From NCBI RefSeq assembly GCF_008704995.1, contig NZ_CP023747.1, positions 2,568,501 through 2,632,500 of the forward strand: a stretch of 64,000 nucleotides of DNA, in the 5' to 3' direction. Both the position numbers and the translations under genes were made by a program. How positions within the stretch are numbered: position 1 is the first letter of the stretch; each line of letters begins with the position of its first letter. The notes under the pieces are model-generated. The model searched no databases. It saw nothing but the letters and a program-made list of their open reading frames with translations, and had not been told where the DNA came from. The DNA is from Streptomyces nodosus. GTDB lineage: Bacteria; Actinomycetota; Actinomycetes; Streptomycetales; Streptomycetaceae. Positions 25,678 to 35,178 of this stretch are shown piece after piece.

Positions 25678-27519
25678 TCACACCCCCTGGACCGCGGCCT
25701 CACGAGCCCGGACGAGGGCGTCGAGCTGGCCGAGCACATCGAGCGTCAACGCACAGGCGGTACCGGGCTGGTCGTCCACCAGCCTGCGGGCGCGGCGCAG
25801 CTTGACCTCGATGCCCCTGAGCTGCATCCCGCGGTTGCCCTCGGAGGCGGGTGTGGGCTCCATCTGCTCGTTGCCGAGGAGGTGGGTGGACTCGCTGAGC
25901 AGCGCCCGGGCGAGTTCGGTCAGGTCGGGGCTGCGGATCGGCTGCTGCTGGTACATCTGCTGGACCTGGACCATCACCTCGGTGACGCGCTCGGTGATGC
26001 TCCAGGACACCGGGCTGTCGGAGACGGGCGAGTCCGGGTAGGCGGCGTGGACGTTGTCCCACAGGCCGATGCCCTCGCCCTCCCGGATACGACGCCGCCA
26101 CAGCTGGCCGAAGATGTCCTCGGCGAGCCTGAGCAGCCGGTCGTGCGAGGCGAGGTTGCGGGAGAGCGTGCACAGCTGGATGGTCCGTTTGAGCAGCTGC
26201 GCCGAGAAGTCCTTCATGATCCACTGCATGCGCGGGCCGAGGCTCTCGCTGCCCTGCAACGGCAGGGTGACACCGGGGTTGTGCAGCCGGACCATGGGGT
26301 CGTCGCGGGTCATCCTGCTGGTGATGCGGCCGCGTTCGGCGAGGCGTTCCATGACGCTGACGGTGCGGGTCAGATCGTCGTCGGTGGCTTTGCGCCGCAT
26401 CAGGTCGTGGACCAGGATGGCCCCGACCGAGAGGGAGAAGTACTCGGACTCCAGCTTCTGGCCGGTGGTGCGCCAGGGGATGTCCTCCAGGGGCCAGCGG
26501 TCGGTGTCGAAACGCGCGATGCCGGACCAGAACTGCTGGGTGATCTCCCAGCGCAGTCGCAGCGCCTGGGCGAGCCTCTGCTGTTCGGCGTTGAGCAGGC
26601 CCAGGGTGAGGGTGCGGTCGGAGAACAGGTCCTGGATGCCGTCGAGCGCGACCACGGTGAAGTACAGGTACGGCACGGGGCTCGCCACGCCCTCGGGCTG
26701 GGGCCCCACCTCCTCGGCGGTCTCCACCGTGGGCGCGTCCCGGATGATGCTCCAGCCCCAGCCGCACTCGAAGAACCGGTTCTCGTCCTTGAGGCCCTCC
26801 TCCACATCGACGCCGAGGACCAGGCTCTCGGCGATGGCGGCGCGCAGCGCCCGGAAGCGGCGCTGGAAGTTCCCCAGCACATGCCGCTGGGAGAGGCGTC
26901 CCTGGCCGAGGAGTTCACAGAGGGTGCGGCCCTGGGAGGATTCGGTGTCGAAGACATTGACGGTGAAGGCGCGCAGCAGGCTCACCATGGCGGCGGTGAG
27001 CCGTTTGCTGGTGGCGGCCCGCAGCTCCTGGATCGTCTCCTGGACCTCGCTGCGCCGGGTCTTGGACTCGTAGACCTTCAGAAAGCCGAGCGTGGCCAGA
27101 CAGAGAGTGATCGACATCGAGTACGCGTCGACCACCCCGAGGCTCCGCTGCTCCTCGGTGAGGCCCCGGTCCGGGTCCGAGGAGACGAAGTAGTAGCCGC
27201 CGGCGAAACTGGGCCTCTTGTCGTCGCTGGTGTGGGTGCGCATGAACTGGGCCGCGGCGGTCACCAGGTTGGCCGGGGTCTCCAGCCGACCGCCGGCGTT
27301 CTTCAGCACCTTCTGGACGTCCTCCGCGGTGGTGTCCGGATCGTCCAGCCGGAAGGCCGGGATCTCCGTGGCCGGGTAGAGGAGGCAGAGCAGGCGCTCC
27401 GCGTCGGCGACACTGCTTTCCCCGCCCCAGCGGCCCCAGCTCCACTCACCTCCGTCGAAGGAATGGCGGGCGACCGCCTGCCAGATGTCCAGCAGATGCT
27501 GGCGTGGCTTGATCTGCAT
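25678..27519 (-). CDS. SCO2524-family large helical protein of unknown function
   Basis: A 613-residue, almost wholly alpha-helical protein without membrane segment or signal peptide. From memory it belongs to the SCO2524 family. Notable blocks are an aromatic N-terminus (HSFDGGEWSWGRWGGESSVADAERLLCLLYPATEIPAFRLD), SLGVVDAYSMSITLCLATLGFLKVYESKTRR, FFECGWGWSIIRDAPTV, YLYFTVVALDGIQDLFSDRTLTLGLLNAEQQRLAQALRLRWEITQQFWSG, and SWSITERVTEVMVQVQQMYQQQPIRSP. The repeated helical hairpins suggest a scaffold or TPR-like solenoid rather than an enzyme. GAGGGG precedes the ATG. It lies 71 bases after the methyltransferase and three bases before the ATPase, so it is firmly inside the cluster. Confidence 0.78.
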   Translation of the reverse strand: MQIKPRQHLLDIWQAVARHSFDGGEWSWGRWGGESSVADAERLLCLLYPATEIPAFRLDDPDTTAEDVQKVLKNAGGRLETPANLVTAAAQFMRTHTSDDKRPSFAGGYYFVSSDPDRGLTEEQRSLGVVDAYSMSITLCLATLGFLKVYESKTRRSEVQETIQELRAATSKRLTAAMVSLLRAFTVNVFDTESSQGRTLCELLGQGRLSQRHVLGNFQRRFRALRAAIAESLVLGVDVEEGLKDENRFFECGWGWSIIRDAPTVETAEEVGPQPEGVASPVPYLYFTVVALDGIQDLFSDRTLTLGLLNAEQQRLAQALRLRWEITQQFWSGIARFDTDRWPLEDIPWRTTGQKLESEYFSLSVGAILVHDLMRRKATDDDLTRTVSVMERLAERGRITSRMTRDDPMVRLHNPGVTLPLQGSESLGPRMQWIMKDFSAQLLKRTIQLCTLSRNLASHDRLLRLAEDIFGQLWRRRIREGEGIGLWDNVHAAYPDSPVSDSPVSWSITERVTEVMVQVQQMYQQQPIRSPDLTELARALLSESTHLLGNEQMEPTPASEGNRGMQLRGIEVKLRRARRLVDDQPGTACALTLDVLGQLDALVRAREAAVQGV

Positions 27520-27590
27520 CCCATGCCCCTCACACAGGCCGCGTTGCCGTCATTTGGGAAGAGCGTTCTTCTGTTGTGAAGATTCTGTCC

Positions 27591-28391
27591 TCAACCGGTC
27601 GGAATATCGGCCTCCGAACGTCGTCGGCCATAGGCGACGATCATTCCCGAATACCCTTCCCGAACGGCGGCCGAGGACTTGAGGCGCACAGTCGTGAACT
27701 CACCCGCGAACGGCTTCAGGCTCTCGTGCACCTCCGGCTCCCCCACGTCGCACGCGGGGAAGAAATGCTCTCCTGCGTGATACCCCTTCGAATGCTCCAT
27801 GAACGCGGCGGCGAAGGGTGCACCGGGTGCCAGGGCACCCAGGAAACACTCGACACCGCGGGCGAACTCCGCGTGTGAGGTGGTCATCGACTCCGCGACG
27901 AAGAACATGGTTCCCACGGACCACCGTCCCCGGTGCCGCACCAGGTCGAAGAGATCGCCCGGCTCGACCCGGACGGTGTCGCGGAACCTGGCCCTCGGGT
28001 CCATGTCATGGGCGGCATATGCGGGGTTCTTGCACAGCAGCCGCCAGAACTGGTCCCAGTTGGCGTCGTAGGAGGCGGTCTGACTCCTGAGGTAGCGCAC
28101 GTTCGCGGAGGAGCGCTCGAAGAGGGTGATGTCGTCGCACCAGGGCAGCATCGCGAGCGCGGGGTAGAGATTGGCGCCGGCGCCCACATCGATACCGGAA
28201 ACCGGTCCGGTCGCCTCCGTTTCGGACCGGTCGCGGAAATGATCGCCGAAATGATCGCGAACGATATGAAGGATCTCCGCGTCCTCGGCCTGCAAGTCGC
28301 GGTAATTATGATCTACGTAGGCGATCGGGTCGAATGCGGACCAGGTCACGTCCGCATTCAACTGGGTGTCCGACGGCGATCTGGGGGTCAT
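27591..28391 (-). CDS. SCO2525-family SAM-dependent methyltransferase (NNMT/PNMT/TEMT-like)
   Basis: A 266-residue class I methyltransferase. The start WSAFDPIAYVDHNYRDLQAEDAEILHIVRDHF resembles the substrate-clamping N-terminus of the nicotinamide/phenylethanolamine N-methyltransferase family. Motif I is GIDVGAGANLYPALAML, and DITLFERSSANVRYL holds the acidic residue for the SAM ribose. VEPGDLFDLVR and MFFVAESMTTSHAEFARGVECFLGALAPGAPFAAAFME match later motifs, with ESMT where that family binds small amines. From memory this is the SCO2525 family. It is the first gene of the cluster. No ribosome binding site precedes the ATG; a -10 box six bases upstream suggests a leaderless message. The substrate is unknown and could be a small molecule or a protein of the cluster. 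Confidence 0.85.
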   Translation of the reverse strand: MTPRSPSDTQLNADVTWSAFDPIAYVDHNYRDLQAEDAEILHIVRDHFGDHFRDRSETEATGPVSGIDVGAGANLYPALAMLPWCDDITLFERSSANVRYLRSQTASYDANWDQFWRLLCKNPAYAAHDMDPRARFRDTVRVEPGDLFDLVRHRGRWSVGTMFFVAESMTTSHAEFARGVECFLGALAPGAPFAAAFMEHSKGYHAGEHFFPACDVGEPEVHESLKPFAGEFTTVRLKSSAAVREGYSGMIVAYGRRRSEADIPTG

Positions 28392-28412
28392 CTCACCACG
28401 GTACCAATACCG
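28392..28412 (-). promoter_or_regulatory. putative leaderless promoter and inverted repeat in front of the methyltransferase cluster
   Basis: On the minus strand TACCGT (28403-28398) lies six bases before the ATG at 28391, the spacing of a leaderless start. The -10 box is half of an inverted repeat CGGTA-N4-TACCG at 28399-28412. A protein bound there would cover the -10, so the cluster may be controlled by an operator at its start. I could not find a good -35 at 17-18 bases. Confidence 0.4.
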
Positions 28413-28642
28413 GACCTGGACGGAGCCCAGCCGTCACAAGGTAATTGCCTTGCGCAGGACGCTCCTGGGGCTGATCGGAGTGACTGAATTCTTGACCGTG
28501 CACCCGCCTTGAACAGCCGTATCTCTGCCCCACAAGATGGTGGGAACTCTGTCGAACGCACCCGAACGGCAGACGGCATACGCCCCTCTCGTATCACCCT
28601 CACGGGTGGGGCGTGTTCTTGACCTTTTCCGCAGGGGGCGGC

Positions 28643-29167
28643 ATGACCGTATTTCCAGACCCTTCACGCGGCGGGCCCACCGGCCCGGCGCTCTTCCACG
28701 ACCGGGGCCCCGTCGACCGTCACCTGACGATGCGCGGGGTCACGGAGCAGGACCTGCCCGAACTCGTCCGGGTCGACCGGGAGGCGTTCCCGGACGATCC
28801 GTACCCCCTCTTCGTGCTGCGGCAACTGTTCGACCTGCACGGGGAGAACCTACTCGTCCTGGACGACGGAAAGCGTCTGCACGGCTATGCCCTCTATGTC
28901 ACCACCCGTGACGGGTACCGGAGTTGGGTGGTGAGCCTGGGCGTGACCCAGGACCAGCGGGGGCGCGGGCTGGGCCGCCGGCTGATGCTGGAGGTGCTGC
29001 GCCGGCAGCGCGCCGAGGGCGTCCGCGAGGTCCGGCTGACGGTGGAGCCCGCCAACTGGGCCGCGATCACCCTGTACCGGTCGCTGGGCTTCTCGTCCGA
29101 CGACGGCGTGCGCAAGGACTACTTCGGCGCCGGGGAGGACCGGCTCGTCATGACGCTCGGGCTGTGA
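28643..29167 (+). CDS. GNAT family N-acetyltransferase
   Basis: Acetyl-CoA-dependent transferase of 174 residues, resembling RimI-type enzymes. A short variable N-terminus leads into LTMRGVTEQDLPELVRVDREAFPDDPYPLFVLRQLFDL. Next come VTTRDGYRSWVVSLGVTQDQRGRGLGRRLMLEVLRRQRAEGVREVRLTVEPANWAAITLYRSLGFS, where Q-x-x-G-R-G-L-G is the acetyl-CoA pyrophosphate site and NWAAITLYRSLGF is the conserved C-terminal motif. The ATG at 28643 follows GGGGGCGG. It is divergent from the methyltransferase cluster across 251 bases and convergent with the phosphatase gene. The substrate (protein or small molecule) is not evident. Confidence 0.88.
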   Translation: MTVFPDPSRGGPTGPALFHDRGPVDRHLTMRGVTEQDLPELVRVDREAFPDDPYPLFVLRQLFDLHGENLLVLDDGKRLHGYALYVTTRDGYRSWVVSLGVTQDQRGRGLGRRLMLEVLRRQRAEGVREVRLTVEPANWAAITLYRSLGFSSDDGVRKDYFGAGEDRLVMTLGL

Positions 29168-29208
29168 GGCTCACGGCGCGGGGGCCCTGAGGCTCGCAGC
29201 ACCGTCGT

Positions 29209-29676
29209 TCACGCGGTGAAGTGCCGTACATAGCGCCGCTGCCAGGGTGTCTCCACGGCGTGCCGGTCGTAGTGGGCGCGGACGTACTCCACGGCGTCCC
29301 GCGGCGGTACGCCGTCCAGCACGGCGAGGCAGGCCAGTGCGGTGCCGGTGCGGCCTCGGCCGCCGCCGCAGGCGAGTTCGACGCGTCCGGTCGCGGCGCG
29401 GTCCCAGGCCTCGGTGAACAGCCGTCGGGCTTCGGCGCGGTCGGCGGGCAGCCGGAAGTCCGGCCAGCGCAGCCACTCCGCCTCCCAGGGCACCTGCGGG
29501 GGCCTCCTTCCGAGGAGGTACAGGGCGTAGTGCGGCAGTGGCCCGTCCGGCAGCGGGTGCCGCAGTCCGCGGCCCCGCACCAGCCGCCCGGACGGCAGCC
29601 GCAACACCCCGGGGGCACCCGGGTCCCAGCCCGAGGCCGTCGGGGCGGCGCCCTGTCCCGTGTCTCCCTCGCTCAT
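29209..29676 (-). CDS. CX5R protein-phosphatase-like protein
   Basis: A 155-residue protein with the active-site loop of cysteine-dependent phosphatases: VELACGGGRGRTGTALACLAVLDG, i.e. Cys103-X5-Arg109-Thr, though the usual histidine before the cysteine is alanine. The following PPRDAVEYVRAHYDRHAVETPWQRRYVRHF matches dual-specificity-like phosphatases, where the second signature helix is often R-x-H-R-x-x-x-E-T. The N-terminal part has LRLPSGRLVRGRGLRHPLPDGPLPHYALYLLGRRPP. It overlaps the sialidase gene by four bases, so the pair is translationally coupled. The substrate is unknown; RNA, phosphoinositide or protein are all possible for this fold. Confidence 0.8.
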   Translation of the reverse strand: MSEGDTGQGAAPTASGWDPGAPGVLRLPSGRLVRGRGLRHPLPDGPLPHYALYLLGRRPPQVPWEAEWLRWPDFRLPADRAEARRLFTEAWDRAATGRVELACGGGRGRTGTALACLAVLDGVPPRDAVEYVRAHYDRHAVETPWQRRYVRHFTA

Positions 29677-30887
29677 CGGGCCAGTATCGGTCGTAGGCGC
29701 GGTGGGGTCAGGTCGGCGGCGGGGATCCGGCGGAATTCGATGGTGTCGTACGGCCCCGACGCCCCGGTCTCGTAGAGGATTCCCGTCCGTCCGCCGCCGA
29801 GCCCTACCAGATCGCTGTAGGCGGCCGGGCGCGTGGACAGGGTCAGTGCCTTGGTGAAGCCGGCGCCGCCGTCGGTACTGCGCCAGATCGCCATCGCCCG
29901 GCGCGCGGTGCGGACGGAGGGGCCGGAGAAGAGCAACGGTGCGCCCGGGCCCTGGAGTTGGAGGACGCTGCCCTGGACGACCGGCACATCGTCCAGGGAG
30001 TGCTGCACGGTCAGCGGGCGGTCGAGGCTCTCGCCCCCGTCGCGGGAGTGGCCGTCCAGGCGGTGGCCCGGGCCGGTGCCGTACTGGTCGCGGGAGCTGA
30101 TGTAGACCCGGCCGTCCGGGAGTTGGGCGGCGCTGCTCTCGTTGGGGTGAACGGAGCCGTGGCGGGAGTCGTCGACGAAGCCGATGTGCCAGCGGCGCCC
30201 TCCGTCGTCGCTGTAGAGCGCGTGCGCTCCGTGGTACTTCGCCTCCTGCCCGGTGTCCTGGGAGCCGTCGGGCGGTGCCGTGGAGTGGTTCGCGGGGACG
30301 AGCAGACGGCCGGAGTGCGGCCCCCGGGTGAGGGCGAGGGCATGGCCGGGACCGGTCGCGTACCAGCGCCAGCCGGGCCGCTTCACCTCGGCCGTGATCT
30401 CCCGCGGGGGCGTGAAGTGCCGCCCGTCGTCGGCGCTCGTCTGGACGAAGACCCGGCGGCTCCGTGCGGGGGCCACCTCGCCGCGCATGATCTGCGCCTC
30501 GTCCACCGTGCCGCCGTTGAAGGAGGTGACCAGGACGATCCGGCCGGTCCTCGGGTCCACCACGGGCGCCGGATTGCCCCGGGTGTCGCCCCGGCCGGCC
30601 GCGGCCACCTCGAGCGGGCCCCAGGTGCAGCCGTCGTCCGGGGAGCGTCTGAGCACCACGTCCACGTCGCCGCTGTCGCCCGGCCCGTGCCGCCGGCCCT
30701 CGGCGAAGGCCAGCACCGTTCCCGCCCGGGTCCGGACGGCCGCCGGGATCCGGTAGGTGTCGTAGCCGTCCCGCCCGGCGGTGTAGGGCACCGAGGAGAC
30801 ACAGCCGGGCGCCGCCACGGCGGGTGCGGCGGTGCCGGGCGGGACGAGGAACGCGGCGGCGAGGAGGGCGCGGCTCAGGGGGGTCAT
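29673..30887 (-). CDS. secreted exo-sialidase (BNR/Asp-box family)
   Basis: Extracellular glycosidase that removes terminal sialic acids; 404 residues. A signal peptide (SRALLAAAFLVPPGTAAPAVA) is followed by TYRIPAAVRTRAGTVLAFAEGRR, with the R-I-P motif carrying the first catalytic arginine. Several Asp boxes (S-x-D-x-G-x-x-W-like) follow: SPDDGCTWG, SADDGRHF, SDDGGRRWH, SRDGGESL, STDGGAGF. VDPRTGRIVLVTSF and HPNESSAAQLPDGRVYISSR are typical of GH33 enzymes. There is no cell-wall anchor or carbohydrate-binding module. GAGGGG lies upstream of the ATG. The gene overlaps that of a CX5R phosphatase and has tandem palindromic repeats about 95 bases upstream. Confidence 0.9.
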   Translation of the reverse strand: MTPLSRALLAAAFLVPPGTAAPAVAAPGCVSSVPYTAGRDGYDTYRIPAAVRTRAGTVLAFAEGRRHGPGDSGDVDVVLRRSPDDGCTWGPLEVAAAGRGDTRGNPAPVVDPRTGRIVLVTSFNGGTVDEAQIMRGEVAPARSRRVFVQTSADDGRHFTPPREITAEVKRPGWRWYATGPGHALALTRGPHSGRLLVPANHSTAPPDGSQDTGQEAKYHGAHALYSDDGGRRWHIGFVDDSRHGSVHPNESSAAQLPDGRVYISSRDQYGTGPGHRLDGHSRDGGESLDRPLTVQHSLDDVPVVQGSVLQLQGPGAPLLFSGPSVRTARRAMAIWRSTDGGAGFTKALTLSTRPAAYSDLVGLGGGRTGILYETGASGPYDTIEFRRIPAADLTPPRLRPILAR

Positions 30888-30982
30888 CCCGTCCCCTCGG
30901 GGGCTGTCGTCCCGGGGGGACGGTGACCGTGGACGGTCGTAGGCTCCCCGCTGCGGCCGCCCGGGACCCCTGTGACGCCGGT

Positions 30983-31020
30983 ACCTCACCGGCACGGGTG
31001 AACCTCACCGGCACGGGTGA
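30983..31020 (-). repeat. tandem 19-base palindromic repeats upstream of the sialidase
   Basis: Two exact head-to-tail copies (30983-31001 and 31002-31020) each contain TCACC-N6-GGTGA. A degraded third copy ends at about 31039, and a further GGTGA is nearby. The position about 95 bases before the sialidase ATG fits an upstream activator or repressor site. Confidence 0.6.
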
Positions 31021-31091
31021 CAAGGGCCGCCACGGGTGACGCGCCGTCCCGGCGCCGGTGAAGCCCGGGGGAAGGCCCCGGACCGGCCGGC

Positions 31092-31796
31092 TCAGGACGG
31101 GGTGCGCGCCGCCACCAGCAGACGGGTCACATCGTCGGCGGGGATCGTCAGGGCCGTGCCCACCGTGGCCAGGACGTCGCGTTCCGCGGGGGTGTAGGGG
31201 CCGTCCGCCAGGGCGATGCGGGCGCCCTGGAGAAGGATCGACTCGCGGCCCGGGGGAGCGAGGTGGGGGGCGAGGGGGTCCAGGGCCTCATGGAGCTCTA
31301 TGGCCAGGCTCGCGCCCGCGGGCTCGCCGCAGACCCGGCCGGTGTCGGCGGCCAGTGCCTCGACCAGGGCGTTGAGCCGGTCCCCCGTGCAGTCGTCGAA
31401 GCCGGCGGAGCGGACCGCGGCGGCCGCCGTCTCCAGCGCCGTACGGGAGCAGGCGGCTCCCGCCGCGAGGACGGCGAGGGCCACCGTGTGGACCGCGTCG
31501 CGGAGCATCGCCGAGAAGCGGGTCGTGGTGGGGTGGTCGAGCACCTCGGTGCCGTAGTGGTGGCCGCAGGCCGCACACTCCACCACCGGACCGGTCTCGC
31601 CGCGCGGCAGGACCGGGACGCCGACCAGGGTGAAGCGGCGCCGTCCGGTGAGGCGCTGGTAGTTGCGGTCGCCCCCGCAGCCGGGGCAGAAGAACTCGCC
31701 GTCGCCGACGGCGGTCCACGCGGTACGGATGCCCAGGACGTGCGCGGCACGGCGTCTACGGACTCCACGGCCGTTGTGTCCCCGTCCTGGCAGCAC
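31092..31796 (-). CDS. zinc-ribbon plus TerB-like domain protein
   Basis: A 234-residue cytosolic protein. GTG 31796 is chosen because AGGAGGTG lies just upstream. The N-terminal third has FFCPGCGGDRNYQRLTGRRRFTLVGVPVLPRGETGPVVECAACGHHYG, two CxxC pairs forming a zinc ribbon as in the zinc_ribbon_15 family. The rest is helical, with LLQGARIALADGPYTPAERDVLATVGTALTIPADDVTRLL, the TerB-type pair of D-G-x-x-x-x-x-E motifs that binds metal or acidic partners. Combinations of these domains are common in actinobacteria. The role is unclear: TerB domains are linked to tellurite/stress complexes and membrane assemblies. No ter neighbours are present. Confidence 0.82.
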   Translation of the reverse strand: MLPGRGHNGRGVRRRRAAHVLGIRTAWTAVGDGEFFCPGCGGDRNYQRLTGRRRFTLVGVPVLPRGETGPVVECAACGHHYGTEVLDHPTTTRFSAMLRDAVHTVALAVLAAGAACSRTALETAAAAVRSAGFDDCTGDRLNALVEALAADTGRVCGEPAGASLAIELHEALDPLAPHLAPPGRESILLQGARIALADGPYTPAERDVLATVGTALTIPADDVTRLLVAARTPS

Positions 31797-31955
31797 GTCG
31801 CACCTCCTAGATCCCCCGCTGCCCGAAATACGCGGGAGATCACCCGGGGGCGTCATCGCCGCGCTGGCGTGATGTTAGCCACATTGGTGAGGTGAAGTCA
31901 GTACCTCGGACGAGACCGCTCCGTGACCTCCGGCCGAAACGGACCGGTCGCCGAG

Positions 31956-31989
31956 CGGCCCCGTCCGCCCTGTGGGGCGGACGGGGCCG
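31956..31989 (-). terminator. strong terminator after leuA
   Basis: A 15-bp perfect GC stem (CGGCCCCGTCCGCCC with GGGCGGACGGGGCCG) with a TGTG loop, 20 bases past the leuA stop codon on the minus strand. Confidence 0.9.
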
Positions 31990-32009
31990 TGAAGTCGCCG
32001 GTCAGAGGC

Positions 32010-33900
<1,891 letters not shown>

Positions 33901-34007
33901 GTATCAGTATGCGGGACCGGAGGGACGTTCCGGACAAAAAGTGCATCACCTCACAGCCCGGCGCCACGACCGCCTCACATTCCCCTCACCAATCATGATT
34001 GCGGGTA

Positions 34008-34036
34008 GTGACAGATCGGTGACTCAGTGCAATGGT
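34008..34036 (+). promoter_or_regulatory. putative leaderless promoter of the M4 peptidase
   Basis: GTGACA (34008-34013), a 17-base spacer and AATGGT (34031-34036), then six bases to the ATG at 34043. No ribosome binding site is present, so a leaderless transcript is expected. Confidence 0.5.
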
Positions 34037-34042
34037 TTGTGT

Positions 34043-35110
34043 ATGACCGACACCGGGGGCCAGGGGCCCGTCCACTGCACCATCGTTCCGCCGCATGTCC
34101 TCGACAGGCTCGCGCAGCACGGGGACTCCGCCCTCGCCGATCCCGCGCGCCGCACCCTGGAGCACGACGCCCTGCAGCGCACCCGCCGCCGGCTGACCAC
34201 GGTGATCGGGGCGCCCGGGGCGGTCGCCGCCGAGGCGGGCACCGGGCGGCCCCGGCGCACCGTCTACGACGCCGGGCACCGGCAGAACCTGCCCGGCAGC
34301 AAGGTCCGCGGGGAGGGCGACGACCCCGGCCAGGACGCCTCGGTCAACCGTGCCTATGCGGGCCTCGGTGCCACCTTCGAGCTGTATCTCACGGCGTACG
34401 GCCGCGACTCCATCGACGGCGAAGGGCTGCCGCTGGACGCGAGCGTGCACTACGACGACCACTACGACAACGCCTTCTGGAACGGCGAGCAGATGGTGTT
34501 CGGCGACGGGGACGGCGAGATCTTCCTGGACTTCACCATCCCGGTCGACGTCATCGGCCATGAACTCACCCACGGCGTCACCCAGTACACCGCGAATCTG
34601 GCCTACTTCGGCCAGTCCGGCGCCCTCAACGAGTCGATCTCGGACGTCTTCGGCTCGCTGATCAAGCAGTACGCGCTCGGCCAGACCGCCGGCGACGCCG
34701 ACTGGCTGATCGGCTCCGGGCTGCTCGCCCCGGGCGTCAACGGCAAGGGGCTGCGCTCCATGAAGGAACCGGGCAGCGCCTATGACGACCCCGCGCTCGG
34801 CAAGGACCCCCAGCCGGGGACGATGGACGGCTATGTGCGCACCGGCCGGGACAACGGCGGGGTGCACATCAACTCCGGGATCCCCAACCGGGCGTTCTAC
34901 CTGGTCGCCACCGCGCTCGGCGGCTCGGCCTGGGAGCGGGCCGGGCAGATCTGGTACGACGTGCTGACCGGCGGGGAGCTGCGCTCCGAGGCGAGCTTCG
35001 CGGACTTCGCGAAGCTCACGGTGGCGGCGGCCCGGGCCCGCTACCGGCAGGGCGAGGAGCAGGAGGCCGTCCTCAAGGCCTGGGAGGCGGTCGGGGTGCC
35101 GACCGCGTAG
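34043..35110 (+). CDS. protealysin-like M4 metallopeptidase
   Basis: Zinc endopeptidase of the thermolysin family; 355 residues. The short N-terminal propeptide carries HCTIVPPHVLDRLA, which resembles the PPxML pattern of protealysin-type precursors, not the long FTP/PepSY propeptide of secreted thermolysins. The catalytic part has VIGHELTHGVTQYTANLAYFGQSGALNESISDVFG (zinc ligands His173, His177, Glu197; base Glu174) and DNGGVHINSGIPNRAFY with His275 for the transition state. There is no signal peptide or transmembrane segment, so it is cytosolic or leaves by another route. The adjacent downstream gene encodes an emfourin-like inhibitor. Serratia protealysin is a related intracellular enzyme with the same neighbour. 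Confidence 0.92.
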   Translation: MTDTGGQGPVHCTIVPPHVLDRLAQHGDSALADPARRTLEHDALQRTRRRLTTVIGAPGAVAAEAGTGRPRRTVYDAGHRQNLPGSKVRGEGDDPGQDASVNRAYAGLGATFELYLTAYGRDSIDGEGLPLDASVHYDDHYDNAFWNGEQMVFGDGDGEIFLDFTIPVDVIGHELTHGVTQYTANLAYFGQSGALNESISDVFGSLIKQYALGQTAGDADWLIGSGLLAPGVNGKGLRSMKEPGSAYDDPALGKDPQPGTMDGYVRTGRDNGGVHINSGIPNRAFYLVATALGGSAWERAGQIWYDVLTGGELRSEASFADFAKLTVAAARARYRQGEEQEAVLKAWEAVGVPTA

Positions 35111-35135
35111 ACCGCCCTTCCTTTCCGAACCGCCG

Positions 35136-35162
35136 GGCCCTCTCGCTCCGGGAGCCCTTTTC
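35136..35162 (+). terminator. possible weak terminator between the M4 peptidase and its inhibitor
   Basis: An imperfect stem (GGGC, a mismatch, then three further pairs, against GGGAGCCC) is followed by TTTT. It lies in the 68-base gap, so some transcription may read through to the inhibitor gene. Confidence 0.3.
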
Positions 35163-35178
35163 GTACTAGACAGGTGTC

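Noticed and set aside
21766..28412. Phage-defence or horizontally acquired island at the unknown cluster
   Set aside because: No integrase, tRNA site, insertion sequence, nuclease, helicase or toxin domain is present, and the families appear to be stably shared among actinobacteria. Only the intergenic DNA around 27.5-28.6 kb looks less GC-rich.
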